Source of the DNA: CAWBOY01 sp963790585
GTDB lineage: Bacteria; Planctomycetota; Planctomycetia; Gemmatales; Gemmataceae
Length of the DNA: 64,000 nucleotides
Assembly (NCBI GenBank): GCA_963790585.1
Contig: CAWBOY010000004.1
Span: 558,001-622,000, forward strand
Reading direction: 5' to 3'
A model generated the notes under the pieces. It was not told where the DNA came from and ran no database searches. It saw nothing but the letters and a program-made list of their open reading frames with translations. The number at the start of each line of letters is the position of its first letter. Within the stretch, counting starts at the first letter, position 1. A program made the position numbers and the translations under genes. This document shows, in pieces, positions 37,744 to 46,197 of the stretch.

Positions 37744-38694
37744 TCATTTCTTGGTAGGCAGGCCATAGAATTTGACCGCGTTATCATGGAACAGTTTCAA
37801 TTGGTCCTCTGCTTTGCGGTCTTTTACGATCGTCTTCAACGCATCGACCCATTGTTTGAAGGTGGCGGCCTTCGTGCAGACGGGCCAGTCGCCGCCGAAC
37901 ATGACGCGGTCGGGGCCGAAGGTGTCGAGCGTGTAGTTGATGATCGGGGCGAGGTCTTCGGGTTTCCATTTGCCGGGCTCGGCGTTGACGACGATGCCGG
38001 AGACTTTGCAGACGACGTTTTTGTTTTTGGCGACGTCGGCCATGCCTTTTTTCCAGGCGGTCAGGTCTTTACTGCGGACGTCGCCGTTGCCGCAGTGGTC
38101 GAGGATGAAGCGGGTGCCGGGGCAGGTCTCGATCAGCTTGGCGGCGTCGGCTAGTTCGCCGGGGCGGATGCAGATGTCAAAGCTCTTGCCTAAATCGCCG
38201 AGAAGCTGGACGCCTTTGATGAACTCCTTGGCCAGGCAGTAACCGGCAGGTGTGCTGTCGGCGTGAATGACCTGGCGCATCCCTTTGACTTCTTTGACGT
38301 CCTTGAACGAGGTAGCATATTTGGCGAAAGTCGGCGCAGCCGGATGGCCCGAGATGACGGCGGCGACCATCGGATTGCCGGGCGTGCGGCACAGCTTCAG
38401 CACATAATCAGCCTCAGCCTGCTGCTGCGACGGCTCGACGTCGACTTCCATGTAAACCGTTTCGACGACATTCAGCCCCTCGGTTTCCTTGAGGTAATCC
38501 GACATGACAAAGCTCTTATTGAGCGAGCCGGCATCCTTGAGCCAGGGTAGAGTGAACTTTTTGAGATCCCATAAGTGCTGATGGGTGTCGACGATCGGTA
38601 TCATGTTGGCTTTGTCCTCGGCTCGGGTGCTTGGGGTCAGGCTGGTCACGGCGACGGTAGCGGCGGCTTGCTGAATGAACTCACGACGATTCAT
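37744..38694 (-). CDS. Exported amidohydrolase family protein (COG3618 type)
   Basis: A 316-residue TIM-barrel metal-dependent hydrolase with a twin-arginine signal (MNRREFIQQAAATVAVTSL). VDTHQHLWDL (H-x-H metal ligands) follows near residue 36; FILDHCGNGDV and FGGDWPVCT supply the later His and Asp. Relatives hydrolyse sugar lactones such as L-fuconolactone or L-rhamnono-lactone, so a role in exported sugar catabolism is plausible but unproven. ATG with GGAG upstream. Confidence 0.9.
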   Translation of the reverse strand: MNRREFIQQAAATVAVTSLTPSTRAEDKANMIPIVDTHQHLWDLKKFTLPWLKDAGSLNKSFVMSDYLKETEGLNVVETVYMEVDVEPSQQQAEADYVLKLCRTPGNPMVAAVISGHPAAPTFAKYATSFKDVKEVKGMRQVIHADSTPAGYCLAKEFIKGVQLLGDLGKSFDICIRPGELADAAKLIETCPGTRFILDHCGNGDVRSKDLTAWKKGMADVAKNKNVVCKVSGIVVNAEPGKWKPEDLAPIINYTLDTFGPDRVMFGGDWPVCTKAATFKQWVDALKTIVKDRKAEDQLKLFHDNAVKFYGLPTKK

Positions 38695-38834
38695 GGCGGG
38701 ACGCTCCTTGATGGGACAACAGGGCGGCCCGCATTCTACCGCGCAAATGGCCCGGGAAAAGAAGATTCACGGGCGACGAAAGCGGCTACAATCAGAGGTC
38801 GAAGAGCCGCGACGACCGAGCCGAGGAAACTCGA

Positions 38835-39803
38835 ATGACCCTGCTCTATACAGATCCCCTCTTTCTGGAGCACGATACCGGCCTGCACCCTGAGCGCGCC
38901 GATCGGCTGCGATCGGTCACCGCTCGCTTGGCCGAAACCGAACTCCTGAAGAAATGCAACTTGCGCCGCTGCCCAGAGATTGACGAACAAAGCGTGATCG
39001 ATCTGCATGGCGAGCGAATGTTGGCAGCGGTCAAAGAAATGGCGGCGGCCGGCGGCGGGCGACTCGACCCCGATACGGTGGTTAGTCGACATTCCTATGC
39101 CGTCGGTCTCGCAGCGGCGGGAACATGCGTCGCGGCGGTCGACGCGGTGATTGCCGGGGACGATACGAATGCGCTATGCCTGATTCGCCCGCCGGGCCAT
39201 CATGCGACACCACGCCATAGCATGGGTTTTTGCCTCTTCAATAACATTGCCCTGGCCGCCAAGCATGCTCAGAAAAAGCATGGGCTAAATCGGATCTTGA
39301 TCGTCGATTGGGACGTGCATCATGGCAACGGCACGCAGGATATCTTCTACGATGACGGCTCGGTGACGTTCTTGAGCATTCATCGTTACGGCGACGGCTT
39401 TTATCCCGGAACGGGCAACGCCGACGAGACCGGGACGGGCAAAGGCCTCGGAGCGATTCGCAATGTGCCGGTGGCGTATGGCACGAGTCGAAAGGAATAT
39501 CTGGCACGATTTCGCAACGCCTTGCACGCCACGGCCGACGCATCGAAACCGGACCTGATTTTGTTGAGCGCCGGCTTTGATGCCCATCGCCGTGACTCGA
39601 TCGGTTCGCTTGGGTTGGAGGTAGAGGATTTCGCAAAGATGACAAAAGAGATCCTTGACGTCGCCAAGACGCACACGCGGGGGCGTTTGGTAAGTTGTCT
39701 CGAAGGGGGCTACGATCTGGCAGCGCTGGCGGAATCGGTGCAAGCGCATCTGGAAGGGTTGCTTTTATATAGCCCCCGGCTTGCCGGGGGTTCGGCAAAG
39801 TAA
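38835..39803 (+). CDS. Histone deacetylase family protein
   Basis: A 322-residue zinc-dependent deacetylase of the HDAC/AcuC/APAH superfamily. RPPGHHA (catalytic His pair) near residue 118, WDVHHGNGTQDIFY (zinc-binding Asp and His) near 160, SAGFDAHRRD (zinc-binding Asp) near 237 and CLEGGYD near 290: complete active site. In bacteria these act on acetylpolyamines, acetoin-utilisation proteins or acetyl-lysine; which applies here cannot be told. The gene's last codons lie in a CCCCCGG/CCGGGGG hairpin. Confidence 0.94.
   Translation: MTLLYTDPLFLEHDTGLHPERADRLRSVTARLAETELLKKCNLRRCPEIDEQSVIDLHGERMLAAVKEMAAAGGGRLDPDTVVSRHSYAVGLAAAGTCVAAVDAVIAGDDTNALCLIRPPGHHATPRHSMGFCLFNNIALAAKHAQKKHGLNRILIVDWDVHHGNGTQDIFYDDGSVTFLSIHRYGDGFYPGTGNADETGTGKGLGAIRNVPVAYGTSRKEYLARFRNALHATADASKPDLILLSAGFDAHRRDSIGSLGLEVEDFAKMTKEILDVAKTHTRGRLVSCLEGGYDLAALAESVQAHLEGLLLYSPRLAGGSAK
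39767..39790. repeat. Hairpin TATAGCCCCCGGCTTGCCGG family
   Basis: CCCCCGG/CCGGGGG with loop CTTG overlapping the end of the HDAC-like gene. The motif recurs in reverse orientation after the gspF-like gene at about 54400-54423 (GGCAAGCCGGGGGCTATATT), also at a gene end. Confidence 0.75.
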
Positions 39804-39877
39804 TGGTCGGGAATGAGCGCTCGCCTGGCGGCTTGCGGCTAAACGTGCTCTTTTCGATCGAGGGAACCCAGAAAATA

Positions 39878-40207
39878 ATGTTGTTATTTGCAACCCCCGG
39901 ATTCGGCAGCGAAGTGGCAATTGCATATCCACTTTTCTTTCTTTACATAATCTGCGTTATTCTTTTTATTGGATCGTTTTTCCGATCAACGACAAATCGT
40001 CGTGCTGCACGAATAATCTTGGCGCTGGCACTGCTCGGATTCGGCATTAACTGGTATCTACCGCTGTCAGCCGTCCTTTTCATTGAATTTGCCATCTTTT
40101 TTCAATTGGCGTTTGCAGGTCGGATTCAGGTAAGTCCACAATCTTTCGCAGTAATCATCACTCTGCTCTTTTTGATGTTTCTTGGTGGTCTTGTTCTATT
40201 TCGGTAA
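39878..40207 (+). CDS. Small integral membrane protein, unknown
   Basis: 109 residues with four predicted hydrophobic segments: AIAYPLFFLYIICVILFIGS, IILALALLGFGINWYL, AVLFIEFAIFFQLAF and FAVIITLLFLMFLGGLVLF, with short loops. Not recognised. The ATG at 39878 has GAGGG about 13 bases upstream; an alternative ATG at 39803 overlaps the HDAC stop and would add 25 residues, partly repeat-derived. More A/T-rich than its neighbours. Confidence 0.65.
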   Translation: MLLFATPGFGSEVAIAYPLFFLYIICVILFIGSFFRSTTNRRAARIILALALLGFGINWYLPLSAVLFIEFAIFFQLAFAGRIQVSPQSFAVIITLLFLMFLGGLVLFR

Positions 40208-40233
40208 CCCCATTTGGAACCCTTCTCGCAATA

Positions 40234-41883
40234 ATGACCCTATTCAAAATCGCCAACGGCACCGTCTACGATCCCGCGAACGGCCTTGACGGCGTCGTTC
40301 GTGACTTATGGATCCGCAACGGCAAGATGATCGCCCCGCCGATCGGCGAAGCGCCGGAGCGCGTGCTGGACGCGACAGGCCTCGTCGTCATGCCCGGTGG
40401 CGTCGATCTTCATTCGCATATCGCCGGGCCCAAGGTCAATCTGGCGCGCAAGCTGCGGCCCGAGGATAAGCGGCGCGGGCCCTTTGTGCGGCGCGGGCCG
40501 ATCACGCGCTCGGGAACGATTGGCAGTGTGCCGAGCACTTTCGCTACAGGCTATCTTTACGCGGGGCTTGGCTACACCACGGCTTTCGACGCGGCTATTC
40601 CGCCGTTGGCGGCGCGGCATGCGCATCAGGAATTCGCGGACACGCCGATCATCGACAAGGGCTTCTTTGTCCTGCTTGGCAACAATCATTATGCCTTGCG
40701 CGCGATCGCCGATCGTGAGCCAGAGAAGCTGCGGGCCTATGTCGGCTGGCTGTTGGGGGCGGCCAAAGGTTACGCGATGAAGCTCGTCAATCCAGGCGGG
40801 GTTGAGGAGTGGAAGAACAATGGCAACTTACACGATCTTGATACTCCTATTAAGTACTTCGGCGTGACGGCGCGGCAGATCATCACGGAGCTATCGCAGA
40901 CGGCGATCGAGCTTGGGTTGCCTCATCCGGTTCATATTCATTGCAACAATCTCGGCTTGCCAGGGAATTGGCGGACGACGCTGGCGACGATGCAGGCCCT
41001 CGAAGGGCGGCGCGCGCATCTCACGCATATCCAGTTTCATAGCTACGGCGGCGAGCTGGATGACCAGTCGGCTTTTTGCTCCCAGGTGCCGATCCTGGCG
41101 GATTATGTCAACGAGCATCCGAATCTAACCGTGGACGTCGGCCAAGTTCTGTTCGGGGCGACGACGTCGATGACCGGTGATGGCCCGCTCGGCTATTACT
41201 TGCACAAAGTGACGGGCCGAAAATGGCTCAACTCCGAGACGGAAATGGAGGCAGGCTGCGGCATCGTGCCGATTACGTATCAGGAAAAGAGCTTCGTGCA
41301 TGCTCTGCAATGGGCGATCGGGCTGGAGTGGTATCTGCTCGTCAAAGATCCCTGGCGCATCGCCATGACGACGGACCATCCCAACGGCGGGTCATTCTTG
41401 GCCTATCCCGAAATCGTGCAGCTGTTGATGGATCGCACCTATCGGCAAGAGGTGTTGAAACGCTTGCCGCCGCGTGTCCTCGAGCGCTGCTCTCTTAAGG
41501 ATCTTGGCCGTGAATATACACTAAACGAGATCGCTATCGTCACGCGCGCGGCACCGGCGCGCATCCTCGGATTGCGGCACAAGGGGCATCTAGGTGTTGG
41601 CGCGGATGCGGACATGACGATCTATACGGAATCGCACGATCGCCGGGCGATGTTCGAGCTGCCGCGTTTTGTCATTAAGGCCGGTGAGATCGTCGTCGAG
41701 AAGGGCGAGATTCGGCGGGCCGATTTTGGTCGGACGTTACACGTCGCTCCGGAGTATGATGAAGGGGTAGTGCCCGACATTCGGCGTTGGGTCGAGGCGA
41801 GTTACTCGATCCAGTTTGTCAACTATCCGGTGGATGAATCGTACCTGGCCAATGGCGGCGAGCGTGTGGCTTGCAAGCGGTGA
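40234..41883 (+). CDS. fhcA: Formylmethanofuran dehydrogenase subunit A
   Basis: A 549-residue amidohydrolase-fold subunit of the formyltransferase/hydrolase (Fhc) complex, which in planctomycetes and methylotrophs turns formyl-H4MPT into formate via a methanofuran analogue. VDLHSHIAGPKVNLARKL gives the metal-binding H-S-H; HIHCNNLGLPGN, THIQFHSYGG and TTDHPNGGSF supply other ligands. The family's MTRSGTIGSVP-like block is present (ITRSGTIGSVPSTFATGY). Only subunit A is in the window; B, C and D must be elsewhere. Followed by PII, Nudix and receiver-like genes in the same direction. Confidence 0.93.
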   Translation: MTLFKIANGTVYDPANGLDGVVRDLWIRNGKMIAPPIGEAPERVLDATGLVVMPGGVDLHSHIAGPKVNLARKLRPEDKRRGPFVRRGPITRSGTIGSVPSTFATGYLYAGLGYTTAFDAAIPPLAARHAHQEFADTPIIDKGFFVLLGNNHYALRAIADREPEKLRAYVGWLLGAAKGYAMKLVNPGGVEEWKNNGNLHDLDTPIKYFGVTARQIITELSQTAIELGLPHPVHIHCNNLGLPGNWRTTLATMQALEGRRAHLTHIQFHSYGGELDDQSAFCSQVPILADYVNEHPNLTVDVGQVLFGATTSMTGDGPLGYYLHKVTGRKWLNSETEMEAGCGIVPITYQEKSFVHALQWAIGLEWYLLVKDPWRIAMTTDHPNGGSFLAYPEIVQLLMDRTYRQEVLKRLPPRVLERCSLKDLGREYTLNEIAIVTRAAPARILGLRHKGHLGVGADADMTIYTESHDRRAMFELPRFVIKAGEIVVEKGEIRRADFGRTLHVAPEYDEGVVPDIRRWVEASYSIQFVNYPVDESYLANGGERVACKR

Positions 41884-41914
41884 TCGTTTCAAGCGGAAAT
41901 GCGGAGTTGCAAGC

Positions 41915-42262
41915 ATGAAAATGATCTTGGCCATCATCCAGCCGTCGAAGCTCGAAGCGGTCAAGGAGGCTCTCAACAAGGTCGAAGTCTTTCGCTTGAC
42001 AATCGTCGACGTCCAGGGCTTTGGCCGGCAGAAAGGGCATACGGAAATCTATCGCGGGCATGAATTGACCCTGAACCTACTTCGCAAGGTGCAGTTGCAA
42101 ATAGCGGTCAACGAAGACTTCGTCGAACCGACGGTCAACGCGATCATGGAAGCGGGCCGAACCGGCCCCGAGGGCCGCATCGGCGATGGCAAGATCTTCA
42201 TCTTGCCCCTGGTCGATTGCATCCGCATTCGGACGGGCGAGCGCGGGCCCGAGGCGATATGA
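41915..42262 (+). CDS. P-II family nitrogen regulatory protein lacking Tyr51
   Basis: A 115-residue PII signalling protein, closest to GlnB/GlnK: GFGRQKGHTEIYRG, then GRIGDGKIFILPL and IRIRTGE, covering the ATP/2-oxoglutarate sites (Gln39, Gly37, Lys90-region motif GDGK). The T-loop tyrosine uridylylated in proteobacteria (position 51, RGAEY) is Leu51 here (RGHEL), so that modification cannot occur. Sensing of 2-oxoglutarate and energy should remain. No amtB or glnA neighbours. Start has GGAG about 8 bases upstream. Confidence 0.93.
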   Translation: MKMILAIIQPSKLEAVKEALNKVEVFRLTIVDVQGFGRQKGHTEIYRGHELTLNLLRKVQLQIAVNEDFVEPTVNAIMEAGRTGPEGRIGDGKIFILPLVDCIRIRTGERGPEAI

Positions 42263-42353
42263 GCGACACGTTATCGGGTGCCATGCTTTGGAGTACCAAG
42301 CATTGCACCCAACGCCGCTGTCCGTATTTTTCCAAACTGCCAAAGGCTCAGGC

Positions 42354-42929
42354 ATGAAGATCCTTGAAACACACAAATTGACCGATGAGAAATGGGTCAA
42401 TCTTTACGCGGTTTCCTACGAAAACAAAGGGAGCAAGGGTCGTTGGGTCTTCGCCACGCGAGCCAAGGCGCCGTATACGCTGAGCAAGGGCGACGCGGTG
42501 GTTATCATCGCATTGCTGCGCCAAGCGGGCAAGCCGGCGCGATTGGTGCTGGCGCGCGAGCTGCGCGTACCGGTCGGCGGCTATGTCTATGGCTTGCCTG
42601 CAGGGTTGATCGAAGCGGGCGAGCAGGTCGAGGAAGCGGTTCGGCGCGAGCTACGTGAGGAAACAGGGTTCGAGGTGACGACGTTTCACAAGATCACGCC
42701 GCCGCTTTATTCAACGCCCGGGCTGACAGATGAATCGGCGCTGCTCGCTTTCGTCGAAGCGTATGAGACGCCGGAATCGAAACAAGCACTCGAAGGTGGT
42801 GAAGACATCGAAGTCGTTCTTGTCGATCAGCAACAAGCGACGGAGCTTGTTGCCGACACGTCGATCGCGTTCGATGCGAAGGCGTGGCTGGCTTGTTATC
42901 AGTTCAGCTTGACGGGGCGTGTCGTGTGA
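42354..42929 (+). CDS. Nudix hydrolase
   Basis: A 191-residue Nudix protein. The box GLIEAGEQVEEAVRRELREE, completed by TGF, matches G-x5-E-x7-REUxEExGU fully. LPAG before it and the ADP-ribose pyrophosphatase-like layout (two long N-terminal strands, TPGLTDE after the box) suggest ADP-sugar or NDP hydrolysis. No conserved partner. Start at 42354; the region upstream to the PII stop has no clear ribosome-binding site. Confidence 0.92.
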   Translation: MKILETHKLTDEKWVNLYAVSYENKGSKGRWVFATRAKAPYTLSKGDAVVIIALLRQAGKPARLVLARELRVPVGGYVYGLPAGLIEAGEQVEEAVRRELREETGFEVTTFHKITPPLYSTPGLTDESALLAFVEAYETPESKQALEGGEDIEVVLVDQQQATELVADTSIAFDAKAWLACYQFSLTGRVV

Positions 42930-42951
42930 AGGACCTCGGGAGAAAGAATCG

Positions 42952-43329
42952 ATGAATTCATTCGGCTTGCTCCTCTCCGATGATCTGATTTTCGCGAGTA
43001 GAATTACGGGAGCGGCCCGCGCCCTGTGCTTGGAAGTGCTCCAGGCCCGGTCGCCTGAGCTGCTCGTAAAAATGGCGCAGCATCGGCCGCCGACCGGGGT
43101 CCTGATCGACCTGGCCCATCCGGCGTTGGACTTGCATGTCTTCTTGGAGGCCCTTGCCGCGACATGCCCGGTCATGCCCCGCGTGACGGCATACGGTTCG
43201 CATGTGGATGTGGAATCGTTACGAGCGGCGCGAGCGGCCGGCTGCGACCCGGTGTTGCCTCGGAGTAAGTTTGTCGAAGATCTTGAACACGAACTGCCGC
43301 GTTGGTTAGGATGTACTGTGGAACCGTAG
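42952..43329 (+). CDS. Receiver-like (CheY-fold) protein, degenerate
   Basis: A 125-residue single-domain protein with alternating strands and helices like a response-regulator receiver: FGLLLSDDLIFASRITGAA, GVLIDLAHPALD, PRVTAYGSHVDVESLRAARA and GCDPVLPRSKFVEDL. The phosphoacceptor Asp position holds the Asp of GVLIDLAHP; the acidic pair is reduced to SDD, and the conserved Lys is probably in PRSKF. GGGAG lies 8 bases before the ATG. Function not known; its fhcA-PII-Nudix neighbourhood may be incidental. Confidence 0.65.
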   Translation: MNSFGLLLSDDLIFASRITGAARALCLEVLQARSPELLVKMAQHRPPTGVLIDLAHPALDLHVFLEALAATCPVMPRVTAYGSHVDVESLRAARAAGCDPVLPRSKFVEDLEHELPRWLGCTVEP

Positions 43330-43368
43330 GATCAAGCGTCATCTTATTCCTCATACAAGCGAGAATTC

Positions 43369-43653
43369 ATGTCTATCAACGCACCGAGCTGGACCTCGCC
43401 CGCACCGATCATCATTTGCACGCACGACCTCGACCCGATGACGGCCCAATTGCCGACGCCTACGCCTGAACAGGTCCGCGCAACGGACGGGCTGTTCGCG
43501 ACGGAATCGTCGGAAACCGCCGCGGTGCTCGGGCTTTTTTCGCTGACGACGGGTGTGGCGATGTTGTACGACGTGGCCCGCGACGCGCTGAAGGAACGGC
43601 CGATCGAGGAACAGGACCTTCGCCGCGCGCGGCCGAAGCTCGTGGAAGTTTGA
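43369..43653 (+). CDS. Hypothetical protein, 94 residues
   Basis: Not recognised. The N-terminal ~45 residues are Pro/Thr-rich, followed by SSETAAVLGLFSLTTGVAML and a charged end. The helix-like central stretch could be one membrane-contacting segment. It sits 39 bases after the receiver-like gene and right before a long palindrome that likely ends the transcript. Confidence 0.6.
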   Translation: MSINAPSWTSPAPIIICTHDLDPMTAQLPTPTPEQVRATDGLFATESSETAAVLGLFSLTTGVAMLYDVARDALKERPIEEQDLRRARPKLVEV

Positions 43654-43658
43654 GCGGT

Positions 43659-43745
43659 ATTTTTCAAGAGCCGGGAGCGTAAGCGACCGGAGAGCATTAC
43701 ACTTGCTCAGATTTGCTCCGGTCGCTTACGCTCCCGGCTCTTGAA
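43659..43745. repeat. 32-bp perfect palindrome between convergent genes
   Basis: The arm at 43659-43690 (core CAAGAGCCGGGAGCGTAAGC) and the arm at 43714-43745 are exact reverse complements over about 32 bp, loop 23 bases. The stem ends in T- and A-runs that could serve both strands. A third, slightly changed half copy follows at 43752-43784. It lies between convergent genes and probably acts as a bidirectional terminator, although its sequence is a dispersed repeat. Confidence 0.9.
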
Positions 43746-43788
43746 AACAGAATACTCCGGTCGCTAACGCTTCCGGCTCTTGAATTGC

Positions 43789-45174
43789 TCACGCCGAACG
43801 CGATGCCAGGTCAGCAACACGCTGTTGCTCGCGCGCCCCCTCCGCCAGGATTACTTCTTTTTCTTCGACTTTTACATCTTCCAACACGGAATTATCGATA
43901 AAGACGCCGCGAAATTCATTTGCCGCGAACTCAGGGCCGACCACATCCAGAACGGTCGGATGAATCTGAGGCCGTTCGGGGGAATGGAAGTAGCCATGAA
44001 CCTCGATCGCTTCGGTGCGATATTCGGGGTACCGTAGCAAAATTTCGTGCAGTTCGCGGAGCCGATAGTGCGGCACGGTGGCGAACATGTGATGCGGTAG
44101 ATGATAATCTTGGCCAATCGGGAAGACGCTGAAGCGGAAGAACGAACTCACCAGGAACACGCGCGTGTTCGTCAACCAGCCGCGGTCGCCGTTACCGTGC
44201 TGCACCCATTGACGCAAGATCATGAAAAAGGCGAAAGACGTCATGATCGGCAGGTGCCACAGGAGCATAAAGTAGACGGCAGCCCAATAGCCCGTCAGCA
44301 TCGTCAGCCAGGCGAGCGAGCAAAACAGGGCAGTGAGGAACGTCATGCGCAGGATCGCCATTGTTCGCTGCGAGAAAACAGAGTGGATTCGACTCTGATG
44401 ATAAAATCGAGCAGGTAAGACCGCATAGAACGTCAGAACGCCGGCCAAGAGCAGCGCGGGCGCGATCGCAAGCCAAAGCGAGTCGCCGAGCCAGGTCAGA
44501 GTCGTCAGCAAACCAACTTGGATAAGCAAATACAATATACCGACGCGTACCGGTAATTTTGAACGTTTTGTACCTTTTCGTACATAAGGACTGCTGCCGG
44601 TGCCGGTCGAGTTATAGATAGCCCGAATTCGAATGAACTTAATTAAATTAGGAATCCACAGCTGCTTCAGGAGCGACGCCACGAATTCTCGCTTGGACAC
44701 TGGGAAATGGAGCCAATGTCCGCTGGCTTGGAGTTGCGAGATATCGGGGTCGCGCTCGGGGTCGTTCACGAATTGATGATGCGCGAGATGTTGCAGGCGA
44801 TAGTGGTGCGTCGTGCTGAAGAGCGGAAACATCGAGAACAAATCAGACGCCAGATCATTCAAATAACGATTCTTAAACAAGATGTGATGAACTGCTTCAT
44901 GAGCGAGCGCGCTGAGCTGGTGCTGTCCCGCGCCGACGAGAACAATAGCGACGAGAAACACGGGCACGGACCAGAGCACGGACCAGCCTTGGGAGATCCG
45001 GTAAACATCAAAGCCGATCGCGGAGCCAATGACGAGGACAAAATAGAGATAAATGCGAGCGATGTAGTACCAGTTGGTTAGATTGTCGGTTTGTCGTAGT
45101 CGCTGGAGGTCCTCTTTGAGAGCTGGATCTTTGAGCGACTTCTGAGAAGGTGGTGCAGCTGGCGCAACGCGCAT
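43789..45174 (-). CDS. Fatty acid desaturase
   Basis: Membrane di-iron desaturase of 461 residues. Three histidine boxes: HEAVHH near residue 90, HLAHHQF near 126 and HLPHHMF near 358, with at least four membrane segments (for example IYLYFVLVIGSAIGF and ILYLLIQVGLLTTLTWLG). The ATG at 45174 is chosen because GGAGG lies 8 bases upstream and upstream in-frame ATGs lack this. Substrate not certain; the beta-carotene ketolase/acyl desaturase superfamily shares these boxes. The C-terminal ~80 residues are charged. Confidence 0.92.
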   Translation of the reverse strand: MRVAPAAPPSQKSLKDPALKEDLQRLRQTDNLTNWYYIARIYLYFVLVIGSAIGFDVYRISQGWSVLWSVPVFLVAIVLVGAGQHQLSALAHEAVHHILFKNRYLNDLASDLFSMFPLFSTTHHYRLQHLAHHQFVNDPERDPDISQLQASGHWLHFPVSKREFVASLLKQLWIPNLIKFIRIRAIYNSTGTGSSPYVRKGTKRSKLPVRVGILYLLIQVGLLTTLTWLGDSLWLAIAPALLLAGVLTFYAVLPARFYHQSRIHSVFSQRTMAILRMTFLTALFCSLAWLTMLTGYWAAVYFMLLWHLPIMTSFAFFMILRQWVQHGNGDRGWLTNTRVFLVSSFFRFSVFPIGQDYHLPHHMFATVPHYRLRELHEILLRYPEYRTEAIEVHGYFHSPERPQIHPTVLDVVGPEFAANEFRGVFIDNSVLEDVKVEEKEVILAEGAREQQRVADLASRSA

Positions 45175-45364
45175 GGGAAGGGCCTCCCGCTGACAGTGAC
45201 GGTATAAAAGGTTTTGGCCAGGAGTCATCTCCAATGGCCCGATCTCTCCAATCAACTCAGATAACCTATATTAGGTAGCCAGGGGAAAAGACGGTAGCAA
45301 GAATCTGCGCAATTTTGCATTTGCGCGCGAGAAGGGAGGAGTTCGTGCGGAAGAGACGGATTTT

Positions 45365-45986
45365 TCAGGCGGCGCGTGCCTGGCTGACCAATGCGAGAGC
45401 GGGCTTAGATGCCGTCTCGGTTTGCTGCGGCGCTTGGATCTGCGGTGCGCGGGAATGGGCCTTATGGGACGCGAAATTGGCCCGATAGTGCTGAATCAGC
45501 TCGGAATGGCCCCGTATTACGAGTAGATTTTCGGCATTGTGCAGCTCGGCTTGTTGCGTGAAATTGAAGCTGCCCGTAAGCAACGTTCGTTGATCGAGAA
45601 CCATGACTTTGTTGTGCGCGATAGCGTGCTGAGCGTCGACGAGCGGGTGCATTCCTTGAGCGAGGAAAAAGTGCAAATCGGAGTGCGCGTCATGCTCATT
45701 GCTATGATCGAGCACCAATTCCACCGTGACGCCGCGCAGCTTCGCTTCGACGAGGGCCTCGGCAATCTCCCGCGAAGTGAACGAATAGGCAAGGACTAAA
45801 ATCTCACGACGAGCGCGCTTGATCTCGGCGACGACGATTTCGGTGCAACCACCCTTGGGTGAATAGTGCGCTTGGACCGAAAGAGCCGGAAAGATCTGCC
45901 GCCAGGCAAGCCGCCCGACAAAGACAAGAGACAGCGCGCCGTGAAGCCAGTCGCCAGGAGTAACCAGTCGATCAACGTGAACACCA
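45365..45986 (-). CDS. Phospholipase D-like (Nuc-type) protein, frameshifted start
   Basis: One HKD motif: IAHNKVMVLDQRTLLTGSFN (His, Lys and Asp), with the preceding half IVVAEIKRARREILVLAYSF, as in the Nuc/Zuc single-HKD endonucleases and PLD-like proteins. The best start is the ATG at 45986: GGAGG 7 bases upstream and a membrane anchor (MVFTLIDWLLLATG). This start is in a different frame from the HKD domain; one frame change near 45940 joins the anchor to WLHGALSLVFVGRLAWRQ. Full length ~207 residues. Probably membrane-anchored on the outer face. Confidence 0.78.
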
Positions 45987-46151
45987 TCGCGCGACCTCCC
46001 GCCATAGTTCTGACGCAAGAGCATACCAGCGGCGCGAGATCGCACAAGAGCGGTATTTGGGAGGGGCGTCAACAACGCTATGCCGCGAGAGTTTAATCGC
46101 CGCCTGGCTTCCTGTCTTAGAAGGGTCTCCTGAGCATTCCGAGTGCCCGGG

Positions 46152-46183
46152 GTTGTGTCATGGTCATGAGACCATGACACAAC
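46152..46183. repeat. 14-bp palindrome GTTGTGTCATGGTC
   Basis: GTTGTGTCATGGTC (46152-46165) and GACCATGACACAAC (46170-46183), loop ATGA: perfect. It lies 14 bases after the stop of the minus-strand haem-protein gene and could terminate it, although no T-run is seen. Confidence 0.85.
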
Positions 46184-46197
46184 TCGAGATTGCTGCC

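Noticed and set aside
38835..39803. HDAC-like gene as evidence of eukaryote-like chromatin
   Set aside because: Bacterial HDAC-superfamily proteins are common and act on polyamines or other small acetylated substrates; nothing here points to histones.
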